NCBI GenBank assembly: GCA_950097015.1 | Contig: CATNEN010000038.1 | Span: 7,934,001 to 7,998,000, forward strand | Direction: 5' to 3' | DNA length: 64,000 nucleotides | Source: Macrostomum hystrix | Taxonomy: Eukaryota > Platyhelminthes > Macrostomidae | Part shown: in pieces, positions 1 through 10,200 of the stretch | Numbering within the stretch: position 1 is the first letter of the stretch | Layout: each line of letters begins with the position of its first letter | Translations under genes and position numbers: made by a program | The notes under the pieces: generated by a model | Databases searched by the model: none | What the model was told of the DNA's origin: nothing | Seen by the model: only the letters and a program-made list of their open reading frames with translations

Positions 1-948
1 GGGGTAGAGGAATTGACTGGGAGGGGTAGAGGAACTGACTGGGAGGGGTAGAGGAACTGACTGGGAGGGGTAGAGGAACTGACTGGGAGGGGTAGAGGAA
101 TTGACTGGGAGGGGTAGAGGAACTGACTGGGAGGGGTAGAGGAACTGACTTGGAGGGGTAGAGGAACTGACTGAGAGGGGTAGAGGAACTGACTGGGAGG
201 GGTAGAGGAACTGACTGGGAGGGGTAGAGGAATTGACTGGGAGGGGTAGAGGAACTGACTGGGAGGGGTAGAGGAACTGACTGGGAGGGAGGAGAGGAAT
301 TAACTAGGAGGGGTAGAGGAATTGACTGGGAGGGGTAGAGGAATTGACTGGGAGGGGTAGAGGAACTGACTGGGAGGGGTAGAGGAACTGACTGGGAGGG
401 AGGAGAGGAATTAACTAGGAGGGGTAGAGGAATTGACTGGGAGGGGTAGAGGAACTGACTGGGAGGGGTAGAGGAACTGACTGAGAGGGGTAGAGGAATT
501 GACTGGGAGGGGTAGAGGAACTGACTGGGAGGGGTAGAGGAACTGACTGGGAGGGAGGAGAGGAATTAACTAGGAGGGGTAGAGGAATTGACTGGGAGGG
601 GTAGAGGAATTGACTGGGAGGGAGGAGAAATTAACTGGGAGGGAGGAGAGGAATCGACAGGGAGGGAGGAGAGGAATTAACTGGGAGGGAGGAGAGGAGT
701 TGACTGGGAGGGAGGAGAGGAACTGACTGGGAGGGAGGAGAAATTAACTGGGAGGGAGGAGAGGAATCGACAGGGAGGGAGGAGAGGAATTAACTCGGAG
801 GGAGGAGAGGAGTTGACTGGGAGGGATGAGAGGAACTGACTGGGAGGGAGGAGAAATTAACTGGGAGGGAGGAGAGGAATCGACAGGGAGGGAGGAGAGG
901 AATTAACTGGGAGGAAGGAGAGGAATTGACTGGGAGTGGGAGATGACT
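1..948. repeat. 22-bp minisatellite
   Basis: About 43 tandem units of a G-rich 22-mer (consensus ggggtagaggaactgactgg plus ga). From about 600 onward units drift to a related form with gggaggagagga and variable length (18-23 bp). The array runs off the left edge of the window. No coding potential. Confidence 0.95.
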
Positions 949-1545
949 AACGTTCTCAAATCTGTCTCATTATTTCGCGGGACATCATATCATGAGACCG
1001 TGGTGGTATATGATTCAAACAAAAAACAAAAAACAAAAAATTAAATGGATTTTTCAACTTCAGTAACGATCCGTTTGATTTTCTCATCGTTTCTTACATG
1101 TACTAAAACACCTGAGCTGTTTAGCAACCAAACAGTCGCTTAGTTGCCTTAGTAAACCAGAAAGCTTTGGTGCTCAGTGAAGCTTGAGCAAATTAGCCAT
1201 GCCGAGCTGAGCTTGAGCACAATAAAAAAAGCGGAGGGCGAGGGGGAGATGGACAGCCGCGGAGCTTTGGGTTGGCGTCTCACCCGGTGGATCGCTGTGT
1301 TGCCATGGAAACTGTAAACAAATACAAAAGAGGGGAGAAGCAGAGAGAGAGGCAGCTTGGCTTCACAAATATTGATCTGTTCTTGCATGGCTGCCCGACT
1401 GTCAGCTGCACAGCTCAGCTCAGTCTGTGAGCACGGAGCTGACTTTCCCTGGCAATCACCAGTTAGTTTGCCACCCTCTATTGGTGCTCTCACTCACCTT
1501 TAGCCAACTCTGCCTAACTGCTGCCTGACTGCCTCTGCAGTCATG
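949..1545. other. non-coding, nothing recognised
   Basis: Unique sequence between two minisatellites. A 114-codon reading frame on the minus strand (1149-1493) has no recognisable domain or splice context and I do not treat it as a gene. Confidence 0.6.
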
Positions 1546-1795
1546 CACACCTGTGTCAACTATAATGTACACCTGTGTCAACTACCTGTGTCTACTATCA
1601 TGTACATCCGGTGTCTACTATCATGTACATCCGGTGTCTACTATCATGTTCACCTGTGTCTACTATCATGTACACCTGTGTCTACAATCATGTTCACCTG
1701 TGTCTACTATCATGTACACCTGTGTCTACAATCATGTTCACCTGTGTCGACTTTTCTTGTCTTGTACAGAGTGTGTCTACTTTCTTGTACACCCT
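1546..1795. repeat. 22-bp minisatellite
   Basis: About 11 units of a 22-mer built on tctactatcatgtacacctg. All forward frames are open through it only because of the repeat composition. Confidence 0.9.
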
Positions 1796-2236
1796 TTACC
1801 TGATATTACAATCAAGCAGACGTTTCAAATGCCGTTTTAAATGAGCACCAAATGTTCTCACATCGAAGCCAAGCCATTGCCAACGGGATGCTGTGTGGCG
1901 GGAGCTGGCAATCTTCGGCCCCTAGCAACCGATAGAGTACGAATCCTCGGAGCTTTGAAAAAGGAAATTTTTGGGGATTCGAGAACCTGTACTTCCCTGT
2001 ACTTCCCTGTACTTCCCAGCTGAGGAATCCGCATGGAGAGCTCGGGGAGGGAAGGCATTTGAGTTGGGACGAAAACGAGCAGACTTGGGAGGATTTGGGC
2101 GGGGCTGTGGACATGAGATGAGGGGAAAAATCGATAAACAACGGGTCCACACAGCAGCGGTGAGCTGGGAGCAGCTCAGGTGCCGACAAGTCACCTGAGC
2201 CAATGGGATCAAAAGCGCGCACAGCAGCTGTGCGGA
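1796..2236. other. upstream region of the PLAC8-like gene
   Basis: Non-coding. Includes three direct copies of the decamer gtacttccct near 1989-2018. Probably 5' flank of the gene that follows. Confidence 0.45.
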
Positions 2237-2246
2237 CTATAAAATG
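2237..2246 (+). promoter_or_regulatory. TATA box of the PLAC8-like gene
   Basis: The sequence ctataaaatg lies about 270 bp upstream of the PLAC8-like ATG. A donor-like gtaagt follows at about 2325 and an AG at 2500-2501, so a short 5'-UTR intron between TATA and ATG is plausible. Seen in sequence; promoter role is inferred. Confidence 0.45.
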
Positions 2247-2451
2247 AGACGCTTTTGCGTGTTACATGGTTGAGTTATTTTTGAGCAGTGCTCCTACTTA
2301 GAAAACCAGCAAACAACCAAGTTTGGTAAGTCAGTCAAACGGTTCCTAGAAAGTGCAGATTTCTTAGAAAAGTGTTCCACTTCCTAGTTCTAGCTTTTTT
2401 ATTCAAGAAATTCTGTTCGCTCTCACTGTGCCATGGGGGATGCGCAGCAAG

Positions 2452-2502
2452 CTCCCAAGCCTTCTCAAATTAATTTAGCCTCGCCGCGGATTCGAACTCA
2501 GG
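2452..2502 (-). mobile_element. SINE head remnant (antisense) just upstream of the PLAC8-like ATG
   Basis: The string ccgcggattcgaactcag is the reverse complement of the tRNA-like head of the SINE at 27336-27690, and gccttctcaaattaat also matches its antisense. The terminal ctcag doubles as the only good 3' splice site before the ATG at 2509, so the SINE may supply the acceptor of the 5'-UTR intron. Confidence 0.55.
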
Positions 2503-2508
2503 TACTAG

Positions 2509-2934
2509 ATGCAGTCGCAGTCAATTCACCCGGTGGTGGCGCAGCCTCAGCCCTACCCAATGTACCCGGCAGCCACCGTGGTCATCGGCCAGCCGGTCCG
2601 GCCGCAGCAGCGCCAGTGGAACTCCGGCCTCTGCGCCTGTTGCGACGATGTCGGCGGCTGCTTCCTTACCTACTTCTGCGGACCCTGCGAGCTCTGCTGC
2701 TGCGTCTCCGAGCGCATGGGCGAGCAGTGCTGCACCCCCATCTGCCTCGGCTGTCTCGGCAGCTCCGTGCCGCTCATCGCCTACCGGGTCAAACTGAGGG
2801 CCAGGCACAATATCCAGGGCAGCATCCTTGACGACTGCTGCAGTACCATCTGCTGCGCCTCCTGCGTCCAGTGCCAGCTCAAAAGGGAGCTCAGCTACAT
2901 CGAAAACCAGCTGGGATACAAGCCCGCCTTCTGA
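2509..2934 (+). CDS. PLAC8-family cysteine-rich protein (cornifelin/placenta-specific 8-like)
   Basis: A complete 141-residue single-exon frame. Residues 1-35 are a Gln/Pro/Tyr-rich leader. Residues 37-130 form a PLAC8 domain: W-x-S-G-L-C-x-C-C-D-D near the start, then YFCGPCELCCC, then R-x-x-x-N-I-Q-G-S-I-L-D-D-C-C and CASCVQCQLKRE. These are the hallmark Cys-rich blocks of the family. Members are small membrane-associated or cytosolic proteins linked in different lineages to cell proliferation, organ size or metal/calcium transport; which applies here cannot be read from sequence. The start is the first ATG after a possible 5'-UTR splice acceptor; an overlapping frame opening at 2433 is in another phase. 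A 23-bp minisatellite begins 10 bp after the stop, so the 3' UTR probably enters it. Confidence 0.85.
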   Translation: MQSQSIHPVVAQPQPYPMYPAATVVIGQPVRPQQRQWNSGLCACCDDVGGCFLTYFCGPCELCCCVSERMGEQCCTPICLGCLGSSVPLIAYRVKLRARHNIQGSILDDCCSTICCASCVQCQLKRELSYIENQLGYKPAF

Positions 2935-2944
2935 GCTGGGATCT

Positions 2945-4945
2945 AGACTGTCGAATGGTATCAGGATGAACGGTAGAATGGGATCAGGATTAAGGGTAGA
3001 ACGGGATCAGGTTAGAATGGTAGAATGGGATCAGGTTAGAATGATTGAATGGGATCAGGTTAAAAAGGTAAAATGGAATAGGATGAATATTAGAATGGGA
3101 TCAGGATGAATAGTAGAATGGGATCAGGATGAATAGTAGAATGGGATCAGGATGAATAGTAGAATGGGATCAGGATGAATAGTAGAATGGGATCAGGATG
3201 AATAGTAGAATGAGATCAGGATGAATAGTAGAATGGGATCAGGATGAATAGTAGAATGGGATCAGGATGAATAGTAGAATGGGATCAGGATGAATAGTAG
3301 AATAGGATCAGGATAAATAGTAGAATGGGATCAGGATGAATAGTAGAATGGGATCAGGATGAATAGTAGAATGGGATCAGGATGAATAGTAGAATGGGAT
3401 CAGTTTAGAATGGTAGAATGGGATCAGGATGAATATTAGAATGGGATCAGGATGAATAGTAGAATGGGATCAGGATGAATAGTAGAATGGGATCAGGATG
3501 AATAGTAGAATGGGATCAGGATGAATAGTAGAATGGGATCAGGATGAATAGTAGAATGGGATCAGGATGAATAGTAGAATGGGATCAGGATGAATAGTAG
3601 AATGGGATCAGAATAGATAGTAGAATGGGATCAGGATGAATAGTAGAATGGGATCAGGATGAATAGTAGAATGGGATCAGGATGAATAGTAGAATGGGAT
3701 CAGGATGGTAGAATGGGATCAGGATGAATAGTAGAATGGGATCAGGATGGTAGAATGGGATCAGGATGAATAGTAGAATGGGATCAGGATGAATAGTAGA
3801 ATGAGATCAGGATGAATAGTAGAATGGGATCAGGATGAATAGTAGAATGGGATCAGGATGAATAGTAGAATGGGATCAGGATGAATAGTAGAATGGGATC
3901 AGGATGAATAGTAGAATGGGATCAGGATGAATAGTAGAATGGGATCAGGATGAATAGTAGAATGGGATCAGGATGAATATTAGAATGGGATCAGGATGAA
4001 TAGTAGAATGGGATCAGGATGAATAGTAGAATGGGATCAGGATGAATAGTAGAATGGGATCAGGATGAATATTAAAATGGGATCAGGATGAATATTAGAA
4101 TGAGATCAGGATGAATAGTAGAATGGGATCAGGATGAATATTAAAATGGGATCAGGATGAATATTAAAATGGGATCAGGATGAATATTAGAATGAGATCA
4201 GGATGAATAGTAGAATGGGATCAGGATGAATAGTAGAATGGGATCAGGATGAATAGTAGAATGGGATCAGGATGAATAGTAGAATGGGATCAGAATAGAT
4301 AGTAGAATGGGATCAGGATGAATAGTAGAATGGGATCAGGATGAATAGTAGAATGGGATCAGGATGAATAGTAGAATGGGATCAGGATGAATAGTAGAAT
4401 GGGATCAGGATGAATAGTAGAATGGGATCAGGATGAATAGTAGAATGGGATCAGAATAGATAGTAGAATGGGATCAGGATGAATAGTAGAATGGGATCAG
4501 GATGAATAGTAGAATGGGATCAGGATGAATAGTAGAATGGGATCAGGATGAATAGTAGAATGGGATCAGGATGAATATTAAAATGGGATCAGGATGAATA
4601 TTAGAATGAGATCAGGATGAATAGTAGAATGGGATCAGGATGAATAGTAGAATGGGATCAGGATGAATAGTAGAATGGGATCAGGATGAATATTAAAATG
4701 GGATCAGGATGAATATTAAAATGGGATCAGGATGAATAGTAGAATGGGATCAGGATGAATATTAAAATGGGATCAGGATGAATATTAAAATGGGATCAGG
4801 ATGAATATTAAAATGGGATCAGGATGAATATTAGAATGAGATCAGGATGAATAGTAGAATGGGATCAGGATGAATAGTAGAATGGGATCAGTTTAGAATG
4901 GTAGAATGGGATGAGGTTAGAATGGTAGAATAAGATCAGGTATCC
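2945..4945. repeat. 23-bp minisatellite (about 87 copies)
   Basis: Unit aatgggatcaggatgaatag plus tag, very homogeneous in the middle, with variant units (aatattaaa, gaatagatag) forming local higher-order blocks. Starts directly after the PLAC8-like stop codon. Confidence 0.95.
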
Positions 4946-5239
4946 AATTTTGATACAGCGCACAATGGCCTAATTCTGTTGCGATGAAACTACTATTTTC
5001 CTTTTTCATGTTGTGTCTCGATTTCTTGAGAGTTACTAGTGAATTGATATATTTGCTTTTACATGTGCTATGCAGAATAGCTACGAAATATCCCAGATGA
5101 TTAATTCTTATATTTATTCACAGCATATAACCGTTTTTTGACATCCTAGCCAATCAACTCAAATATGACAGTATCGGTTAAATAAAACAATTTTACTCAG
5201 ATAATGTAAGGCTGTCAATTCAATATTTACAGTGCAAGT
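4946..5239. other. AT-rich non-coding spacer
   Basis: No reading frame, repeat or TE recognised between two minisatellites. Confidence 0.5.
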
Positions 5240-5665
5240 AAAAGGTAAGTGGGTGGGATGGGGATTAGGGACTGGAATGTGGGTTAGGGAATGGAATGTG
5301 GAGTAGGAACTGGAATAAGGGTTACGGAGTAGAATTTTGGTTAGGGAGTGGAATGTGGAGTAGGGAGTGGAATGGGGAGTAGAATGTGGAGTAGGAACTG
5401 GAATGTGGGTTAGGGAGTGGAATATGGAGTAGGGAGTGAAATGGGGAGTAGTGAGTGGAATGTGGGTTAGGGAGTGGAACGTGGAGTAGGGAGTGGAATG
5501 GGAAGTAGAATGTGGAGTAGGAACTGGAATGTGGGTTAGGGAGTGGAATGTGGAGTAGGGAGTGAAATGTGGAGTAGGGAGTGGAATGTGGAGTAGGGAG
5601 TGAAATGGGGAGTAGGGATTGGAATGTGGAGTAGGGACTGGAATGTGGAGTAGGGAGTGGGATGA
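5240..5665. repeat. 19-bp minisatellite
   Basis: About 22 units of gtggaatgtggagtaggga with internal variants. Because 19 is not a multiple of 3, all minus-strand frames translate as a 19-residue Ser/Pro/His-rich repeat; these are not genes. Confidence 0.9.
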
Positions 5666-6605
5666 ATGATTCCTGCACACCGTGTCGGCATGTTGAAATC
5701 CATTGTCAATTGACTAATTTAAAAAAAATGCGTCATAAATTTTAGTGAGCGGACACGGTGGGGTCTAAGGAACGAAGCCTCTACTTACCAAAATTTTCAA
5801 AGTCATTAAAAATGCTAGTCCAGGTAAACAATTTCAATTAATTTTTGTTTGTGGGTCGTGTCGGTGCACGGAAGGATGTTTCTGCCAGACAGGCGCGGCT
5901 AAGGTTAAAAAGCATTTTATGTCTGACGCAACGAGCGAGCGATCGATGGACGCGTAATCGGACTGTTTCGTCATTTTATGAAGCTCCGAGGGCTGAACAT
6001 CATTGCTGAGCCTCAATTCCACAACGCTAACTTGACCTCATTTTATTTTAATACGATTTACAATTTTCGGAATCAGAGGCCTAACCATGGCCTTCCCGGG
6101 TGGAATGGTGAAGATTTCTTTCTGTTTTACGAACTTCTTTACAAACCATTTCTTTAAAAGCTGTTTCCTAACAAACGAATTGACTAAAAAATTTGGTCCA
6201 GTTTACTGGAAGCTTTATTTAGCAAAAAAGATTTACGAGTATATTATCTTAAATTTTCTTCGCGTCATAGAAGGAACTACAAACGTGGATTTTGGTTGGA
6301 AAATTTAGAATAAATTGCATATGCAGCAGCTAGGTATTTCAATTGTGCAATCGAAAAGTAAATCTAATACACGATTTGCGCCTGTAAATCAATACTGTAC
6401 ATTTAGAGGAAGTTAAATTTGATGGGCAAGTAATCAACTTTCTTAGAAGAGGAAAGATGAAACACCAAGTAATAACTTTAGATTATCAAATTTGGAATAC
6501 CATTTCGCCTGGATCCGCGAAATTCGACATAAGATAACCTTTGCGTAATAAGAAAACTGACCAATTTTTAGCAGCTAATGAATTCGCAAGGCGATGGTTG
6601 CGTGG
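5666..6605. other. non-coding, nothing recognised
   Basis: AT-rich. A 73-codon frame at 6087-6308 (+) starts with a reasonable ATG but has no domain, no relatives I recognise and no splice context, so I leave it out. Confidence 0.5.
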
Positions 6606-6795
6606 AAATGTGCTATTTTTAGCAGCAAAGAACTTTTCCACGCAATACTAACGTGATAAGTGTGCTATTTTTAGCAGCAAAGGATATTTTCCACGCAATA
6701 CTAGCGTGATAAGTGTGCTATTTTTAGCAGCAAAGGACATTTTCCACGCAATACTAGCGTGGTAAGTGTACTATTATTAGCAGCAAGGACATCCA
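6606..6795. repeat. 52-53-bp tandem repeat, about 4 copies
   Basis: Copies begin with tgctatttttagcagcaaag near 6611, 6663, 6716 and (diverged) 6769. Each contains ttttccacgcaatact, and a complementary ttgcgtggaaa lies upstream at 6598, so a stem could form. Confidence 0.8.
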
Positions 6796-7288
6796 GACTA
6801 TAAATTGACGATAAGATAAAGAAGCAGCCATTGATGCACATAAATAGGGCTTATTCGGCTTGAGGTTAGCTAACAGAGCATGTCGACAAGTTTTGTAAGT
6901 GGAAAAATAGCTGAAATTTTAATATAATAAAAATTATAAGTTGAAAGTTAAAAGTACTCATAACGTTGCTCATCTCACGACTATAAAATTTGTTGACGAA
7001 AAATTTCAAGGAATATCAGAGACTGTCACCAAAACTGTTCAGAAAATCACTTTTCTACAAGTGTGACATCAAGTAGTTAAAAAAATATTTCTGGGGGCCG
7101 ATACAAGGAAAACCAAGTCGTACAGTATTTTGGCCACAATAGGCAAAATGATTATCTTGGTAACTCGGACAGATCGAGCTATAATAAACCATTCTTCCAC
7201 ATACTTCTTAGATAAAGAAGCAGGAATTTCACAGGTATTGCCGCCCTACAAGAATGACACCTGGCCAGGGTTTCGCAGACAGTCAGGA
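6796..7288. other. spacer 3' of the BACE gene
   Basis: AT-rich, no gene seen. Presumably includes the 3' UTR of the minus-strand BACE gene ending at 7289. Confidence 0.5.
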
Positions 7289-10200
7289 TCATCGGGGCGC
7301 CACTAGGCGAGATTTCTCACCCTCTTTCTGCTTGGGGTTGCGGCATTTGCGCACCTGCCGGAATAGAAGCAGGCCGCAGACGGGCACAACGCAGAGGCCG
7401 CACACAATGGCCATGACTATGGCCGTTATGAGCAGAATCTGGTCATTGCGGTCAGGCTGGAAGTAGGCGCAGTCCCAGGCCGAGGCCGAGTACACGGTGC
7501 CCGGGTAGTTAAGAGGGCCGCTCAGGTTTGAAGCCGGCACAGCCGAGGTGAAAGTGTTGCAGGTGGACTTCGAGAATCCGAGCCGGCGATTGGCTCGGTC
7601 GAAGATTACGTAATAGCCCTCCATGAAAACGGCGCCTGTGGTGGAGGGGGCGTTAAGCTAGTTTTTGAGGGGAGCACGGCATTTGATTTCTGACACTTGA
7701 CAATACAATGATTGTTGCCATTTCGCTCGTTTGGGTAAGGGTTAGGGTTAGGGTAAGGGTTAGGGTTAGGGTAAAGGCCTGTTAAGATTGCTTGAAGGCA
7801 AATGTCGTTGAACCTTCTCTAGTAGTTTGAGCCGTAAATTAAGCGTTTAAAATGAATTTTCTGGAAGGTATTACAGAAGGTCTTGACTACCAGAAAAGGC
7901 CAGCAAACTCACCCAGAATGGCGCCCTTGCTGGAGCTCTGCAGGCCGAACTTGAAGCAGTCCTTGCCGGGAATGTCAAACACCTCGCCAACGTAGCGCAA
8001 GTACTGCTGCGGACTCAGGTTGAGGTCGATGTACTGCCGGTCTGAGTACAGCAGGCTGAAGGTGATGACTGGGAAGCGCTCCCAAGGCCCGGTCTTTTCC
8101 GGCAGGCACAGAAGTGTCTCGCCGCGGTAGAACCGATCGCCGACTCCGGCGACTTGGCCGGAGAGCCGGCTAGCGATGTTGGAGAATACTCGCTTCGGCA
8201 AGCGAATGTCTGTGGTGCCCGAATCCACGATGGTCTTGTCGAAATTGTACTCCTTGCAGTCCATGCCGAGTGTGACACCATTCAGCTTGATGTCCACTAT
8301 TACTACCTCGTAGTACCTGCCCAGAAGAATAGATTTAATAAAAAATGTGTTAGATCAGGGGACTTAATCGCATTTAGCTCGATTGCAAAACATAGAGCAT
8401 AAATTATACAGATCAAAAGTCCCACTGGAATTTAGATTTAACAACGTTTCCTACCCTACCCTATCTACATTTCTTTGATTTCCTACCCGTCTCTGATGAA
8501 ATTCATCTCGCTAGAATGTACACAAAGTAACAAAACATTTTTCCTACCCCACAAAGATTCAGCTCACGCTAGAATGTACACTCAACCGCTCAATTTTCCT
8601 ACCCCACATAAATTCAGCTATCGCTAGAATGTACACTCAACAGATTAATTTCCCTACCCAACATAGATACATTCAGCTATCGCTAGAATGTACACTCAAC
8701 ATATTAATTTTCCTACCCCACATAGATACAATCAGCTATCGCTAGAATGTACACTCAACATATTAATTTTCCTACCCCACATAGATACAATCAGCTATCG
8801 CTAGAATGTACACTCAACAGATTAATTTCCCTACCCAACATAGATACAATCAGCTCACGCTAGAATGTACACTCAACAGATTAATTTCCCTACCCAACAT
8901 AGATACAATCAGCTCACGCTAGAATGTACACTCAACAGATTAATTTCCCTACCCAACATAGATACAATCAGCTCACGCTAGAATGTACACTCAACAGATT
9001 AATTTCCCTACCCAACATAGATACATTCAGCTATCGCTAGAATGTACACTCAACATATTAATTTCCCTACCCAACATAGATACAATCAGCTCACGCTAGA
9101 ATGTACACTCAACAGAGTTTCCTACCCAGCATAGATTCAATCATCCCTTAACCCATATAAAGACGGCACACTCAAAACCGCTGGAAAAACTGACCACTCC
9201 TTGCGGATCGGCACATAGACCAAAGGTCCGCCCATCAGTTTGGGATCGGCTCCGCCAAGTGTAAGCGAACCGTCCATGGCTTTGGCTGTTGCGGCAGACC
9301 TAGTTGTGCCGCACAACTGTAGCGAGAAAATATCAGTCAGGCCCCATTGTTCAACCAGACTGTCGAAGAAGGTGCGTATTCGAGGATGCGGGCTGGCGAT
9401 GTGGCTGTAGGCCATGCCGAGGATGCCCTGCCAATCGGCTGTGCTGATAAAGAACTCGCTACTGGTGTCGATAACAGCAATGTAGGGTCGCACGGTTCGG
9501 TTGGGATAGAATGACATGCGAACCAGGTCGGTTGCCAGGTGACCATTCCAGCGGCCCTGAGTGTAGGGCACGTACACTGTCTGGCCCTGCCAGGAGATGC
9601 TGGACGATCTTTCAGGGTGAAAATACCGCTTGATGTCGCTGTGTGGCTTGCCGGCTACGGCAAAGTTACTGCTGCCAGTGTCAATCAGGATGTTGAACTG
9701 CGGGTGCGAGGCCGGGTGAGGTCACGATGTATAATGAGCTCTCAAGCCGCAATGTAATGTATTGTCCAGTCATGTGATTTAGTGGGCAACTGGGACATGC
9801 AACGAGCCCCAGAGTAGCTTGACAGTCTTGAGACATTCAAACCATTCAAAATTTAAATTACCTAGCGGTGTGCGATCGGACGAGAATTACATCATGCGAT
9901 GAGAGATTAAATCTATATATATAAAAGTGAAAACTCTGTCTGTGTGTGTGCAACCTTTTGTCTTTATAGACGCCGAAACCGCTCAACCAAATCGCACCAA
10001 ACTTTGCACATACCTAAAACCACCTACGCTGAGTGCAATAGGCTACTCAAATTCCCGAAAAATCATTTCCTTCCTGCTCAAAAGTGCAAAAAACTGCTCA
10101 AAAATCGTCAAAAAATCACTCAATTCAACATATCGTCGCCCCACTTTGTCAGATTTTCTCCAAATTTGATCCACTTACACTTTACATGTTTTCCAACAAT

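Noticed and set aside
1149-1493. 114-codon minus-strand ORF
   Set aside because: No recognisable features and no supporting context.
6087-6308. small plus-strand gene of 73 residues
   Set aside because: No domain, promoter, splice or conservation evidence; AT-rich chance ORF is more likely.
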